Positions 9,546 through 20,559 of a stretch of 64,000 nucleotides of DNA are shown here, one piece after another. The notes under the pieces are model-generated. The model worked only from the letters and a program-made list of their open reading frames with translations. It searched no databases and was not told the DNA's origin. A program made the translations under genes and the position numbers. Origin of the DNA: Prorocentrum cordatum (Eukaryota > Sar > Dinophyceae > Prorocentrales > Prorocentraceae); NCBI GenBank assembly GCA_963575745.1, contig CAUYUJ010022556.1:1-64000 (forward strand), in the 5' to 3' direction. Each line of letters starts with the position of its first letter. The first letter of the stretch is position 1.

Positions 9546-10225
9546 CATCGCCCATGCATGATCAATCGTCGGGTTTGGCCTCGATTGACCTCCCGATGTT
9601 TCTGTCGAGCCCGTGAGCCAATGAAAACAAAATGGGATGAAAAACGTCAGCCCGCGTCGTGAGACAAATGCTGACGCTTCGCGCGCCCCCGCCGGCCCGT
9701 CCAGAAGAGGATGCCCGAGCGAGTTGAGACGATCAGAGAAGCCGAGGACCACAGAGAGGGGGCAGCAACCATCCCTCGGATGAGGACGAGGAGGACAACG
9801 ACGACTCGGTCGTAGAGTCCGCTGCGCGGCCAAGGTGTAGCATACAATCCGGGAAAGAAAAGAAACGGCGGCGCTTCAAAAAGGATGGGGAGGAGGGGGA
9901 AGAATGTGTGTCGTCGTTTTCGGGCCCCGTGGGCCCTTCGGCCGATCCGCCTGGGGCGCCCTGGAACCGGAAGGCCACAAGGCTTCCGTCTTTTCGCCGC
10001 GCCGCCAGAGCGCGGGAGGCTCCAAAGTGGCCCCCCAGAGTTGCCGCACTCAGGGTCCGACCGGAGGACCGTGCGACGCGGACCGAAGGCCTCCCTCAGA
10101 GCGCGCGGCCGCGAATCTGCGCGCGCGCCCGAGGCCAACGAGGCCGCGACGCCGCCCAGTTTCGGAGCCTCCGCGCGCAGAGGAAGGCGCGAGGGTCAGA
10201 GGCCCGAGCGGGCCGCGCGAGGGGG
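9546..10225. other. Unassigned GC-rich sequence
   Basis: No protein or repeat is recognised. Several long frames overlap in different phases, which in GC-rich DNA is expected by chance. Confidence 0.4.
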
Positions 10226-10580
10226 AGGAGGAGGAGGAGGCGGAGGAGGAGGAGGAGGCGGAGGCGGAGGCGGAGGAGGAGGAGAAGGAGGAGGAGGAGG
10301 AGGAGGAGGAGGAGGAGGAGGAGGAGGAGAGGAAGGAGAAGGCCGTCGGAGCAGCTGCGCGCGGCCGGCGCTGGCCAGAGGCCTGGGCGCCCGCCCTCTG
10401 CGGGGAGGCCGGCGCGCGCCGGCGAGCGCCCGCCCCGCACCTGGGCGAGGCCTACCGCGGAGCGGCGCGCGGCGCCTCGAGAGGCCCGCTCGGGCCTCCT
10501 CCTCCTCCTCCTCCTCCTCCTCCTCCTCCTCCTCTCCTCCCTCCTCCTCCCTCCTCCTCCTCCTCTCTCCTCCCTCCTCC
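10226..10580. repeat. (GGA)n/(GGC)n then (TCC)n
   Basis: A GGA/GGC-rich tract occupies 10226-10342 and a TCC tract 10495-10580, enclosing about 150 bp of GC-rich unique sequence. The two tracts are complementary and could form a foldback. Confidence 0.9.
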
Positions 10581-10850
10581 CTACCTCTGGCAGTGGCGGT
10601 GGAAGGTCGCTGCCCCTACGGGCCCGCCGCCGGCGCCGCGCGCGCATCCTCGAGCGAAAGCGGCGAGGCCTGGATACCGAGTGCGACGTGGATAGACATG
10701 ATTCTTTTAGCGCGATACTATCGCCCGGACAATCTGCAATTCTACGATCTTGTCGTGCGCGTGCACGCCTCAAAGCCAAGAGGAACTGCTAGAAGGATTG
10801 GTGACCCACGAAACCGGGGGCATGTCAAAAACGTCATTTCCCGCCGTGCT

Positions 10851-11669
10851 TCAAAGAGGCTGAACAAATCGAACGCGGCTCCCTCCGACTACCACGTTGC
10901 ATGCAACCGTCACTGAGAAAGCCATGGCCCAGACGTCCGTCATGCTAGCCTGTGATGACGCATCTGCAGACTTGAAGTAATACGGGTAGTGATGCGAGAT
11001 GATTTCGATGACGTTCCACACCTCATGACCATGCTCCCGCGGCATCGGCTTCTTCAGCCATACGAATACCACGCCCACCAAGTCGACTAGATGCGACATT
11101 AAATCGACTGACTGAACCAGCAATATAGATTTCCGTTTGTCGGCCTTGATAGCGATGAAGTAGCCGCATGCTGCCAACCAAAGAACCCCGAGGGTCAACC
11201 ATATTACCAAGATGCTGCATGCGTGGACATACGCGAGAGGCCTGACCAGACAACAACAGCTATGTAGCATGACAACTGGCCCTGCGTACCATAGACCGTC
11301 TCCCTTAATAATGCTACCCTGCACAGTGCTACCTTCCCGTCGATTGCTCAGCATCGCGGTCATGAAGCCACCCAGGATGGCACAAGCCGTGTCGACGAAA
11401 TACAACATGAATAATGGGTCTGTGGTCACACCATCAATCAACCAATGTCGCCACCCGGCGAAGAATACAAAACACATCCCTGGGATGCGCGCTGCTGATG
11501 CTGGAGACTTCTTCAGACGGAAATGCCGGATGACCCCAACGTTGAACGTGAAGACTAGCAAGCATGCCGCCGAGAACTTTGCGATTGGGAACTGGGCCAC
11601 CATGGCCCTGAATAGCACGACCAGCTCAAATAGCTGAAAGAAGAACCATCGCCGTCGCTGTATATCCAT
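10851..11669 (-). CDS. Hypothetical multi-pass membrane protein, 272 aa
   Basis: The ATG at 11669 (reading MDIQRRRWFFF) opens 272 codons to a TGA. Six to eight hydrophobic segments are visible, at about residues 9-25, 29-47, 65-75, 84-104, 125-145, 148-172, 180-203 and 245-262. Examples are FFFQLFELVVLFRAMVA, SILVIWLTLGVLWLAACGYF and HLVDLVGVVFVWL. Short basic loops such as RHFRLKK and KADKRKS separate them. The hydrophobic pattern with charged loops is strong evidence of real coding, unlike the low-complexity frames around it. I recognise no family. A decayed SL-like sequence lies about 60 nt upstream in the same orientation, so this may be a retroposed, intronless gene. A longer upstream start would need a non-ATG codon. 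Confidence 0.72.
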   Translation of the reverse strand: MDIQRRRWFFFQLFELVVLFRAMVAQFPIAKFSAACLLVFTFNVGVIRHFRLKKSPASAARIPGMCFVFFAGWRHWLIDGVTTDPLFMLYFVDTACAILGGFMTAMLSNRREGSTVQGSIIKGDGLWYAGPVVMLHSCCCLVRPLAYVHACSILVIWLTLGVLWLAACGYFIAIKADKRKSILLVQSVDLMSHLVDLVGVVFVWLKKPMPREHGHEVWNVIEIISHHYPYYFKSADASSQASMTDVWAMAFSVTVACNVVVGGSRVRFVQPL

Positions 11670-11728
11670 GGCCGCTCCCAAGACCTTCTACCGCAAGACT
11701 CCGTTGTCCGTTACCTTGGCTTTAGCAG

Positions 11729-11750
11729 CTCAAACCCAAAGGGCTACGGG
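11729..11750 (-). other. Possible decayed spliced-leader relic
   Basis: On the minus strand this reads CCGTAGCCCTTTGGGTTTGAG, 16 of 21 positions matching the dinoflagellate SL. It is in the right orientation and about 60 nt before the ATG of the membrane protein. The identity alone could be chance in a window this size; position and orientation raise the odds. Confidence 0.4.
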
Positions 11751-11769
11751 CAAATGGTTTGCAACTGCC

Positions 11770-12650
11770 GCGGAGGGCGACGAGCAGGAGGGGGAGGAGT
11801 TGCATTGCTTTCTGGAGGGGGTAGGTAGACCCCCCTGGGCAGATTCAGCGGCGGCGGCGACCAACTCCCTGCTGTCAAGAGCTCGGTCCTCCGGGCCGAG
11901 CTCATGACAGGTCTCAACCTGCAGGTCGAGACCCGCCGATTGGGAATATTGCCTGCCCCACGATGGGGCATTCTCCTGGACGGCTCAATGTCCGGCTGGC
12001 ATCTTCGGGCAGGAAGAAACAACCAAAATCTCAGTGGTCCAGGCTATGTGGATGTGAGCTGTGCGTGTGTTGGTGCAGGCCGTAGTGTGTAAGCTGTGCG
12101 GTGCAGTCCGTGGGGCCAGCTGCGCGGTGCAGTCTGCCTGCTGCAGGCCGTGCGGCGCAGCCTGTGTGGTGCAGGCTATGTGGCCGCACGAGGGGCGACC
12201 GCCAGGCGCACGCGGGCGGGCGCCGGGCGAGACCTCGGCTCACCCACTCAGCGCGCGAGGCGCCCACGAGGTGCTCCCGGGCAAGCACCGAGTGCAACCT
12301 CGGCACACCCTCCCCGGCGCGGGGCGCCCACGAAACGGCCACCAACTGGGCCAGACCGCAACACTCAGAAGACCCCTCCAGTGGCTGACTGAGGCCAGTG
12401 AGAGCCCAGGAAGTGCAAAAGCACTGCTTGGGGAACGCTGCGCGCGTTACCTGCTGCTCCTCGCCCGACGAGCAAGGGCCCGACCTCGCAGAACAGCGAC
12501 GGCACACCCAGAAAATTCTGGAGGTCCGCACGGACGCTCGCATCGGCGCTGGACCGCCCCAGCGGCGCCTCCGGCGCCGCCCCCGGCGCGCTCCGCGCGC
12601 CGAGGAGAGCAGGGCCGCGCAAAACTCAGAGCATCTGTGCTCGTGCCGTT
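11770..12650. other. Unassigned; imperfect GTGCGGTGCAG repeats at 12035-12190
   Basis: No gene is recognised. Positions 12035-12190 contain five or six imperfect ~24-bp units of the type GTGCGGTGCAGKCCGTG. The rest is GC-rich unique sequence. Confidence 0.45.
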
Positions 12651-12654
12651 TTTC

Positions 12655-12790
12655 TCCCATAGAGGCCCCCAGGAGGCCCCCCAGGAGGCGCCCAGGAGGC
12701 CCCCAGGAGGCCCCCAGGAGGCCCCCAAGAGGCTCCCAAGAGACCCCCAAGAGGCCCCCATAGAGGCACCCAAGACGCTCCAAGAGGCCT
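12655..12790. repeat. GGCCCCCAGGA minisatellite
   Basis: Degenerate 9-12 bp units of GGCCCCCAGGA/GGCCCCCAAGA. The same motif family recurs at about 4575, 16600-17010, 32590-32670, 39295-39565 and 63190-63345. Confidence 0.85.
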
Positions 12791-13364
12791 CGGCGAGAAT
12801 GCCAAACTCCAATGCCAGGGGCCCCACCTCCAGTGCACTCAGCCGGCCTCCAACCCCTAGAGGGCGTAGAGGCAGAGGAGATCGACGACCGATTTCAGGC
12901 GACACCCCGTGGCCGCACTCTAGGCTTCAAAAGGGCCGTCGACATCAACTTTTGGAGCTCCGCGCGGATTTCTTGGATCGGTGCTGTGGTCTCCTCCCTG
13001 GCGAACGGAGCGCGCCAGGGGCGGCATCGGAGCTTTGACAATGTTATGACTATGCATTCTCGTTCGAGATAAAGAGGAGGAGAAGGATGAGGACGAGGAG
13101 GGGCGAGGAGGAGGAGAAGGGAGAAGGCCACAACACACTACGCCCCGTGGTTGCACTTGACTGCGCCGAAGCCATCCCTCTCGCTTCGCTCCTGCTGGCC
13201 GTAGGCACGGCGACCCTGCCGATTCCGCCCCTTCGACGGTTTTCCCCGTGCAAGAAACATGCGTCAACCTTTGGTGAGGCGCTTTGGTTTCCGGCAAGAC
13301 GCGTGAACAGAATAGTGAGCGTTTGCGACCCATGCGGACAAACGTGTATGAGAGAGGGAGAGGA

Positions 13365-13395
<31 letters not shown>

Positions 13396-13645
13396 TAGAT
13401 AAAGAGATCCGCCGGCCCCCTTGTGGGGCCACCAGGCTGTAGGCGCGGGTTCGCAGTTTCCAGTACCAGTTGTAGCTTGTAGCTTCCAGTGTTACAGTTC
13501 TGCTTCTTGCTGGTTACTGTAACTAGTTGACTTCTTGCTGATTACTGTAACTAGTTGATTGACCGCGCGAGGGGGGGGAGGCCCAAACAAGACTTTTAGC
13601 ACCCTCCGGGCGCGTTGTCTGAATTGCTGGGGGGGCTCGAAATCG
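12791..13645. other. Unassigned; short (GA)n at 13368-13394
   Basis: Mixed unique sequence with a purine-rich stretch (13070-13130) and a GA dinucleotide run. No credible protein is seen in any frame. Confidence 0.4.
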
Positions 13646-13647
13646 AC

Positions 13648-13935
13648 ACCCCTCACGCAGATCCGCGGGGTCAGGGTCCAAAAACACATGGGATTTGCCA
13701 CATTTCTGAAATTCGGTGCCACCCCTCACGCAGATCCGCGGGGTCAGGGTCCAAAAACACAGGGGATTTGCCACATTTCTGAAATTCGGTGCCACCCCTC
13801 ACGCAGATCCGCGGGGTCAGGGTCCAAAAACACAGGGGATTTGCCACATTTCTGAAATTCGGTGCCACCCCTCACGCAGATCCGCGGGGTCAGGGTCCAA
13901 AAACACAGGGGATTTGCCACATTTCTGAAATTCGA
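13648..13935 (+). repeat. 73-bp tandem repeat, about 4 copies
   Basis: The anchor CCCCTCACGCAGATCCGCGG starts at about 13650, 13723, 13796 and 13869, an exact 73-bp period with near-identical units. A solitary diverged unit is present at 4610-4705, so this array is a local expansion of a dispersed module. The repeated peptide frames are by-products. Confidence 0.96.
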
Positions 13936-13939
13936 ACCC

Positions 13940-14070
13940 ATCACGCACATCCATCGCAAGGCGTGGTAACCCAAACTGCGAGAACTCCCTCGGCCCTTTC
14001 ATCGCAAGGTGTGGTAACCAAGCCCTTAAACCATACACGTCTTACCAATCGCCAGGTGTGGTAACCCCTC
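13940..14070 (+). repeat. ~48-bp repeat with ATCGCAAGGYGTGGTAACC core, 3 copies
   Basis: The core ATCGC.AGG.GTGGTAACC occurs at about 13951, 14000 and 14049 with unrelated sequence between, downstream of the 73-bp array. Confidence 0.8.
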
Positions 14071-14179
14071 TTGTGATCCGTTGGTTTTGCTGATTGCGAC
14101 TCGGCTTCGCATGAAGGTTCGATACTGCTTCACGACAGCGCCAAGGCCTCATGACTTAGCTCTTCCATGGCCCATTCTC

Positions 14180-14262
14180 CGAGAGAGGGGGCCGGCGGCA
14201 GGGGGCGAAGCCCTTACGGATAAAGAGATAAAGAGAGAGAGAGAGAGAGAGAGAGAGAGCGT
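14180..14262 (+). repeat. GGGGGCCGGCGGCAGGGGGC module plus (GA)n
   Basis: This is a second copy of the module at 9502-9543, followed by a GA dinucleotide run at about 14222-14259. Positions 14263-14558 show nothing recognisable. Confidence 0.8.
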
Positions 14263-14558
14263 CCGAGCGTAAAGCAGAAACACAAAAAGAAACATGATAA
14301 GTACACGAGTTTGGGACCCAGGGGGGAGGGATCAGGGGAAGGGGGAGGGGGCGATGTGATGAGGGGGAAACATACAACCTGGTGCGCTAGAGTATCATTG
14401 CGATATTCCATTAACGCACCGGGCCCACTGCAACTTGTCCGGAAGGGGCCTATTTTCACATAGGCTTGCGCCCGCCTTTTGCGCAATGTCTCGCTTAAGA
14501 AATCCGCCCGCGCGAGCGACAGAACCTTAGCGTTCGACAGCCGGGAAAACACGAGAGT

Positions 14559-16101
14559 TTAATCCCACGTGTTTTTCGAAACCATGACTCCTCGAAACTG
14601 TTCAACCTGCTCCAGTCTGCTTGTGATAACCCGACTGCTTCCACATTGTGCAGTCGCCACGGCGCAACAGTAACGGTACGCAAACGGCGTTTTGAGCATG
14701 TGAATTGCCTGTATGGTTCCAACATTCGGCCAGCGATCTAAAAAGCCCTCTTGCTTCGCCCAGCCGTCTTGTAACTTCTGGTATGTCTTCAATTTTGCTG
14801 TGCATGCCACCCACATGCGCTGCTTCATTTTCACGCTTCGTTCGCTGTGGAAGAAGATCCCGCACCACGCTGTCATTTTTTCAACACCACCGGTTTGGTC
14901 TTGTTCCAGTGAACATCAAGGCTGTCCTGCTTGCGCACGTTGGTTGTCAGCGAGCTTGCGCTAACGATCATGGTGCCGTCCGCATACAAGATCTCAGTCC
15001 ATACTACATGCGCTGGTTTCTTAAACTCATGCCAGTATCTGTGTACTTTCTCAACGCCAAAACACACATGGAACTATTACAACTGAGGAAACTGATCGTG
15101 ACCATCCCTGGGCTATTTCTGCTCGCTGTTGCTTGGTACTGGAATCACCGGCCAGGTCTTCTAAACAGAAACTGCGAGTTCCGCATACGGAAGAAATATG
15201 TGGAAACCTAGGCTCTGGGATGCCAACCCGTGGTCACGCTTTGACCATCGCGTCGTATTACACTCGGTCGAAACCTTTCGCCCAATCGAGTAAGACAGCC
15301 ACCCACCCAGGTTCTTGCGAGCATTTCGCCTGCATCGAACACACGGCGTGCAATACTGATTGCATATATTGTGCTGCACCCAGGTCTGAAACCAAATTGC
15401 CTTGGTCGTCTTCGTTGTTCAGCGTCTCCATGCTGCAACCATTTCTGTATCGTCGACGCTACGACTATCAAACCAATCAGACATAAGTTGGACGGTAGCC
15501 ATCATGCAAACTGCGGTCGCCCTTTTGGAACAGCAGCTCCACTGTTGCAAGCCGCCGTGCTGCTGGTATGTCTTTGTACTGCCAATATGTTCGGCACATG
15601 CCCATTCGTTTTCTGCACGCCGTTCCCGACCTACGCGATACTTTCCCAAACCCCGGCGCTATCCCATCGTGCCCTGCAGCCTTTCCAATCGCAAAATTTT
15701 CCAAAACTGCCCGTAGCTCGCTCATGGTGAAGGCATGTGTATCGATACGGAGAGGCGCCCCCAAACGATAGCCTTCTGATGGATGTACCTCTGCGTGCTT
15801 TGCATCCCGTGGCACTCTTTCAACATAACCTGCCAACATATCTGCTTGTGTATCGCTCTCCACTGGCTTTCTGGACGCACGTGTGGTCGCAATAGGTGTT
15901 TTACCTGGGTTTTGCCTCGGTGCTTCCATCGCTGCCAGTGATTCCCCCTGCAACTGTGTATCCAACCTTTGGCATGTGTCTTTGCGCGCGTTTTTTTTCG
16001 TGATGTGTTCCCCCGGATTGTCGAGCACTGTCCCGTAGTGTGAACAGTTCCTTCGCGCAGACAAGATACCTATTGTTCTGGGCGGTTTCAATCAGATGCA
16101 A
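14559..16101 (-). mobile_element. Decayed LINE reverse transcriptase fragment
   Basis: Read 16101 to 14559 on the minus strand, successive frames carry ordered non-LTR reverse transcriptase motifs. These are ELRAVLENFAIGKAAGHDGI (about 15725-15665), LLFQKGDRSLHDGYRP (about 15531-15485) and QFGFRPGCST (about 15398-15370). The catalytic box follows as ILYADGTMIV (about 14990-14961), where the second Asp of YADD is replaced by Gly. A C-terminal segment with MKQRMWVAC and RLEQVEQFRGVM (about 14830-14590) ends it. At least three frameshifts separate the blocks, so it is inactive. No endonuclease, RNase H or SL relic is visible. Its GKAAGHDGI / FRPGCST / YADD set differs from the family at 45.8-58.5 kb, so it is a separate LINE lineage. 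Confidence 0.85.
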
Positions 16102-16109
16102 CTGCGACT

Positions 16110-16600
16110 CCTGAGAACACTGTTCCTGTCTTCCTCTTCTTCTTCTTCCTCCTCCTCCGATAACACATGATCCTCCTCATCTGGATGGGACATTAGCTGC
16201 TCCCCCTCCCTTGAATCCCCTGGGTGGGGGGGGTTGGGCACGTGCTGTCGGAACGGGTGGAGGGGGGGTTTGAGGAAGAGGAGGAGGATGAGTGAGGAAG
16301 GGGAGGAGGGAGGGGTGTGGGGGGGGTGCAAGTTTAGTTGGAAGGAAAACCAACTCCCCTGGATGAACACCCCATCCAGAATAGGGTCCCTGTATCCTTT
16401 CAAGGGAGCCCCACCCCTCTACCCGCAGTGTGTCGCATGCACAGCTCGCCCTCCCGAGGCCACGACCCCTACTACAAAAAACTATGGGTCCGCGCTCCCG
16501 AGGCCACGATCCCTCGTGCAAACAAGTGGATACGCGTCACGAGCTTCCAAGACATCCCAGGCAGGTAACCACTGCCGACAAGATGGCCTAATATGCATCG
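16110..16600. other. Unassigned; short TCC/GGA tracts
   Basis: A TTC/TCC stretch lies at 16134-16158 and a GGAGG stretch at 16268-16310. The phrase CGCGCTCCCGAGGCCACGA occurs near 16490 and a related form at 40908-40925. No gene is recognised. Confidence 0.4.
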
Positions 16601-17050
16601 ACAACGGCCCAAGATGGCCCCAAGGTGGCCCAAGATCACCCCAAGACGGCCCAAGATACCTCTAAGAGGGCCACAGGAGGACCCCCAACAGGGTTCAAAA
16701 TAACCAAGCTCATTGTGTTCCCAATGTTCGTTCATTTGGCTGATCGCAGTTTCGGGCTTCCGTCAGCTCAAGACGGCCCAAGACGCCTCCAAGACGGTCC
16801 AAGAGGCCCCCAAGATGGCTCAAGAGGACCCCGCGATGGCCCAAGAGGCATCTAAGAAGGCCCAAGGAAGCCCGTCGACAGGACCAAGACGAAGGCGGCC
16901 CCCCCAGGCACACCGCGTACGGCCAAGATGGCCCACGAGAGCTCCACGCCCGCCCAGGAGGGCCCCAAGACGGCCAAGAGGGCCTCAAGGGACCTCTAAG
17001 ACTTCCCTACACGAAGCCAAGGCAGCCCCAAGACGACCCACATGCGCTCC
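16600..17050. repeat. CCAAGATGGCCC / AAGAGGCCCC minisatellite
   Basis: Degenerate 11-12 bp units (CAAGATGGCCC, CAAGACGGCCC, AAGAGGCCCC) with interruptions around 16690-16770. Confidence 0.85.
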
Positions 17051-17425
17051 ATGAGAGCTCGTCTAGAAGTGAAGACGAAACGTGTCACATGTGACGGCCT
17101 TGTTCTTCCTCAACCTGCTGCTGCTGCTTCTCCTCCTCCTCCTCCTCATCCTGGTCATCATTCTCCTCATCATCCTCTTCACGACTCTCCCAAGCCTGGG
17201 GACACGATGTGTCACGCGTGACAGCCTTCCGTGCCCTATTGAACAGTCGCACCCAAGATGCTGGGCTAGCAAGGTGGCGGGACGTGCCGCAGGCAGCTGG
17301 ATAACTTCGGTCAAAGACAATTCGAGAATCTCTGAAAGCTGGCAGGTCTGGAAAATCTGCTGGGCGCCGCGGCCGCTTCACAGCGCTCAAGGTCCAGAAC
17401 GCTCTCAGAACGGTCTGTCTTCATC
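17051..17425. other. Unassigned; partly similar to 45480-45575
   Basis: The stretch TCGAGAATCTCT, then GGGCGCCGCGGCC and GAACG.TCT at about 17320-17410 resembles 45485-45575, suggesting a dispersed repeat. Minus-strand frames contain acidic low-complexity sequence only. Confidence 0.4.
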
Positions 17426-17775
17426 ATGAGCCTGCCTGATCCTCCTCCTCCTCCTCCTCCATTCTCCTCCTCCTCCTCCTCTCCCCTCCTCCTCCTCCCT
17501 CCTCCTCCTCCTCCTCCTCCTCCTCCTCCTCCTCCTCCTCCTCTTTCTCCTCCTCCCCCTCCTCCTCTCGAAGCAAGGCGAATCGAGACACCGACAACTC
17601 AAACCCGGTCCCTGGACCCCTCCCAGGGTCCAACCGCACCAATTTTCCGAACTGCTTCAAGCCGCGGTGACGAAGGGCCCCCCCCGAAGGCCGACTACCG
17701 TTGTCACAAATCGCCCTCCTCTGATCCTCCTCCTCATCTTCCTCCTCCTCCTCCTCCTCCTCCTCCTCCTCCTGT
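17426..17775. repeat. (TCC)n tracts
   Basis: TCC arrays at 17437-17565 and 17726-17774 enclose about 160 bp of unique sequence. Confidence 0.93.
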
Positions 17776-18160
17776 CTCGCTCTCTCCTCGATCCCGGCCT
17801 TGGATGCCACAGTCGTCCAAAGGCCGGAAGCGCATCACGGCGGCCTTGTTGGCTGGCGTGGCGGCGATGCCCAGGGCCTGCCAGGGGGAATGCCGCGGAT
17901 GCCTCACCGCCAACTGGATCGGGACAAGGAAACGAGAAGAGATCGGATGGAGCGGAGCAGAGGAGGGAGGATGAAGGAGAATGATCCCTGAGATCTGGGC
18001 ATTGCATTTCACACGAAACCCATCATCGGGCCTGGGAACCATCACAAATCGATCCGGCTCGAAAAACAACTGCAACAAAAACAGGGTCCAGGGATCAAGT
18101 CTTGATCTTTTGCGATACTTTTTGTAGCAACGTCGAATCTCCGGAAGGAGGGGGGACGAG
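17776..18160. other. Unassigned
   Basis: Non-repetitive sequence with no recognised gene. Confidence 0.3.
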
Positions 18161-18198
18161 GATGTTGTTGATGTTGATGTTGATGTTGATGTTGATGT

Positions 18199-18261
<63 letters not shown>
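18161..18261. repeat. (GTTGAT)n then (GAT)n
   Basis: A hexanucleotide GTTGAT run (about 18165-18200) grades into GAT repeats to 18261. Confidence 0.95.
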
Positions 18262-18374
18262 GCAGGAGGAGGAGCAGGAGCAGGAGAGGGAAAGAGGAGG
18301 GAGAGGAGAAGTGGAGCTGGACGAGGGATGAGGAGGGAGAAGAGGGAATAGTGGGAGGGGAGGAGGGAGAGAGG

Positions 18375-18435
18375 GGAGTATAATCTAATTGCGCTCGCGC
18401 CATATCTGGCATCCTGCCCCTCCCACTCATCCCTC
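18375..18435 (-). repeat. Dispersed composite repeat, fragment (copy 3)
   Basis: TTGCGCTCGCGCCATATCTG followed by GCATCCTGCCCCTCCCACTCATCCCT matches the start of copy 2 at 8666-8725 with several substitutions. Confidence 0.7.
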
Positions 18436-19050
18436 CCTCTTGCGTTCAAGTCTTTGCAGTCCGCTGGCCAGGATGGACCATAATGACCTTGACACCCAAG
18501 ATAATCCCATGCTGGGATGCGCAATCAGAAAGGGTGGCTTCGTGTGGGACACAGGAGGATGAGTGACGGATGAGCAAGATGACGAGGACGGGGGAGGACC
18601 AGCAGCAGCGGGAGGGGCACGGCTGGACCTGGGACAGAAGAACAGTCTGCAATAACATAAGCCCCCCGCTGGCCAAACTTGAAAACATTCGAGGGCGCCC
18701 TCCCCCAGGATACACAAGAACATCCAACAAACACGAAAACATTAGGGTACCCTCCCCGAACCCATCTCGATCTTATACCTCGGTCCGACCGAATGAGGAG
18801 CAGGAGGACTGGGGGAGACGGAGGAGAGACAAGGAGGTGGACGGCAACGACGAGGAACGAGCAGGATCAAGACACGTGGCCCGAGTGCGCAAATCTGAAC
18901 GACGGGAGCACAGCGCCGATCCCCGAAACGCGGCCAACGATGCGACGGGGACGCCGCTTCTGGAGCACTCAAGGCGGTTCGATTGCGTCGTGCGCAAGAC
19001 AGCCGCCAGCCGAAACCCGGTGCGCGGAGAGTGCGCGGGAGGGGGGGCGA
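18436..19050. other. Unassigned
   Basis: Purine-rich plus strand. Several frames are open but none is protein-like and no motif is seen. Confidence 0.3.
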
Positions 19051-19052
19051 GC

Positions 19053-19460
19053 GGATGGGCATCCCGGGCGGGGGCGGGGATGGGGAGGAGGAATAATTGG
19101 GGGGCGGGGAGACGGAGGGGAACGGGAACTGTGGGCGCGGGGGAAGGTAAGGGGAGGGGAGCGGGATATGAGGAGATGGGGGCGGGAAAGACTAGGGAGA
19201 TCAGGAGCGCGGATGGGGATGGGCATCCCGGGCGGGGGCGGGGCTGGGGAGGGGAGATATGAGGGGGCGGGAAGACGGAGGGGAGCGGACAAGGTGGGTG
19301 TGAAGGAAGGACAGGGAAAGGAAACGGGCGAGAAACGGATGGGGGTGGAGAAAGAAACGGAGATTTTGAAAACGGGGGAGGGATCCCGGGCGGGGGCGGG
19401 GATGGGGAGGAGGGATCTGGGGAGAGTGGGGGACCGATGGGAGCGGGAGCGGACGGGGAC
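19053..19460. repeat. ~160-bp imperfect tandem repeat, about 2.5 copies
   Basis: GATGGGCATCCCGGGCGGGG followed by CGGGG..TGGGGAGG recurs at about 19055, 19219 and 19380 (the last lacks GGGC), with similar GGCGGGAAGACGGAGGGGA-type sequence following each. Confidence 0.75.
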
Positions 19461-19851
19461 ATGGAGCGAATGAAGATGAAGGGAAGGATAAGGTGTGCAT
19501 GCACAGCTCGCCGAATCGGGTGGAGGAGAGGAAGTGGGGAGGGCATGGGGAGGAAAGGCGATAAGGACGATGACGATGACGAAGATGATGATTAACTCCG
19601 CTAGCAACCGTCACTCGAGAGGCACAGGCGCCGACTTGCCGCATCTTCCGTCCAAGCCCTCAGGCGAACAGTGGGCAAACGAAGCAGACAATCAATGAAG
19701 ACGGGAGCAAACGAAAAGCACCTGTCCTCGTCGCGACACTGCGAACCCCCCCACCCAATACGCAACTCCTGTGCCGCAGTGGCGGCGTCGCACGGCACGC
19801 AACACCGGTACCTGGACCACGTGGGCGTCTCGCGGACTGTGCGTGCGCGTG
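19461..19851. other. Unassigned
   Basis: GC-rich then mixed sequence; no gene or repeat is recognised. Confidence 0.3.
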
Positions 19852-19876
19852 TCTGTGTGTGTGTGTGCGTGTGTGT

Positions 19877-19911
<35 letters not shown>
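19852..19911. repeat. (GT)n dinucleotide
   Basis: GT run with three short interruptions. Confidence 0.97.
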
Positions 19912-19912
<1 letters not shown>

Positions 19913-20114
19913 CCAGGTTCGGCTTTGCGCCCGCGCGTGGCCGCCCGCGGGCGCCTTGTGCTGTTCACGGCAGCATCGGTGACACGACGGAGCCTTCACC
20001 GCATAGCATGCACCACATAACTTGCACCACGCAACTTGCAACACACACTTTCGTTATTTTACATCATACATGCGTACACACATACATGCATACATCGAAA
20101 TGTGTACATGTGTG

Positions 20115-20540
20115 TCCTCGATGAGCCCAGCTAGCAATGCGGCAATGGTTAAACATGGGATGCGAAAGGTGGCGGTGATTCCTGTTTCATGGGTGGTGGC
20201 GGTGCCAGAGGCCCTGTGCGCAGGGCGCCTGCCACTCCCAGGACCTTGGTGCCCCAAAGTGACGGTGGGTGGGTTATTCAGAGACGGCCGGGCGCCTGAA
20301 TCCAAATGGCCACAGACGGCGGTCAAGGAAGAGGATGCATTCTGCGTCGGCGCGCGGGGGTGTATCCTCGATTCGCCCTGCTAGCGGTGCGACAGCGGTA
20401 AACACATGAATGAGCTCAGGTCACGGTGACTTCCCTTTTTATGGGTGGTGGTGCTGGGGGCCCTGTACGCAGGGCGCCTGCCATTCCCAAGAGCGTGATG
20501 CCCCCTTCTCTGCGGTGGGAATGAGTCATCAGCTGAACAA
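20115..20540 (+). repeat. ~250-bp imperfect tandem duplication
   Basis: Two units (about 20115-20365 and 20366-20540) share GT.TCCTCGAT, CTAGC.RTGCG, TTTATGGGTGGTGG-type, GGCCCTGT.CGCAGGGCGCCTG and CATTCCCA or CACTCCCA blocks in order. The tail of unit 1 (CGGCCGGGCGCC..., ATGGCCACAGACG, 20285-20330) is also found at 30667-30705, so part of it is dispersed. Confidence 0.7.
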
Positions 20541-20559
20541 AAAGGAGATATAGGATATC

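Noticed and set aside
15490-15515. GGTAGCCATCATGCAAAC as an SL relic
   Set aside because: About 12 of 21 match, and it lies inside the LINE E coding region on the opposite strand.
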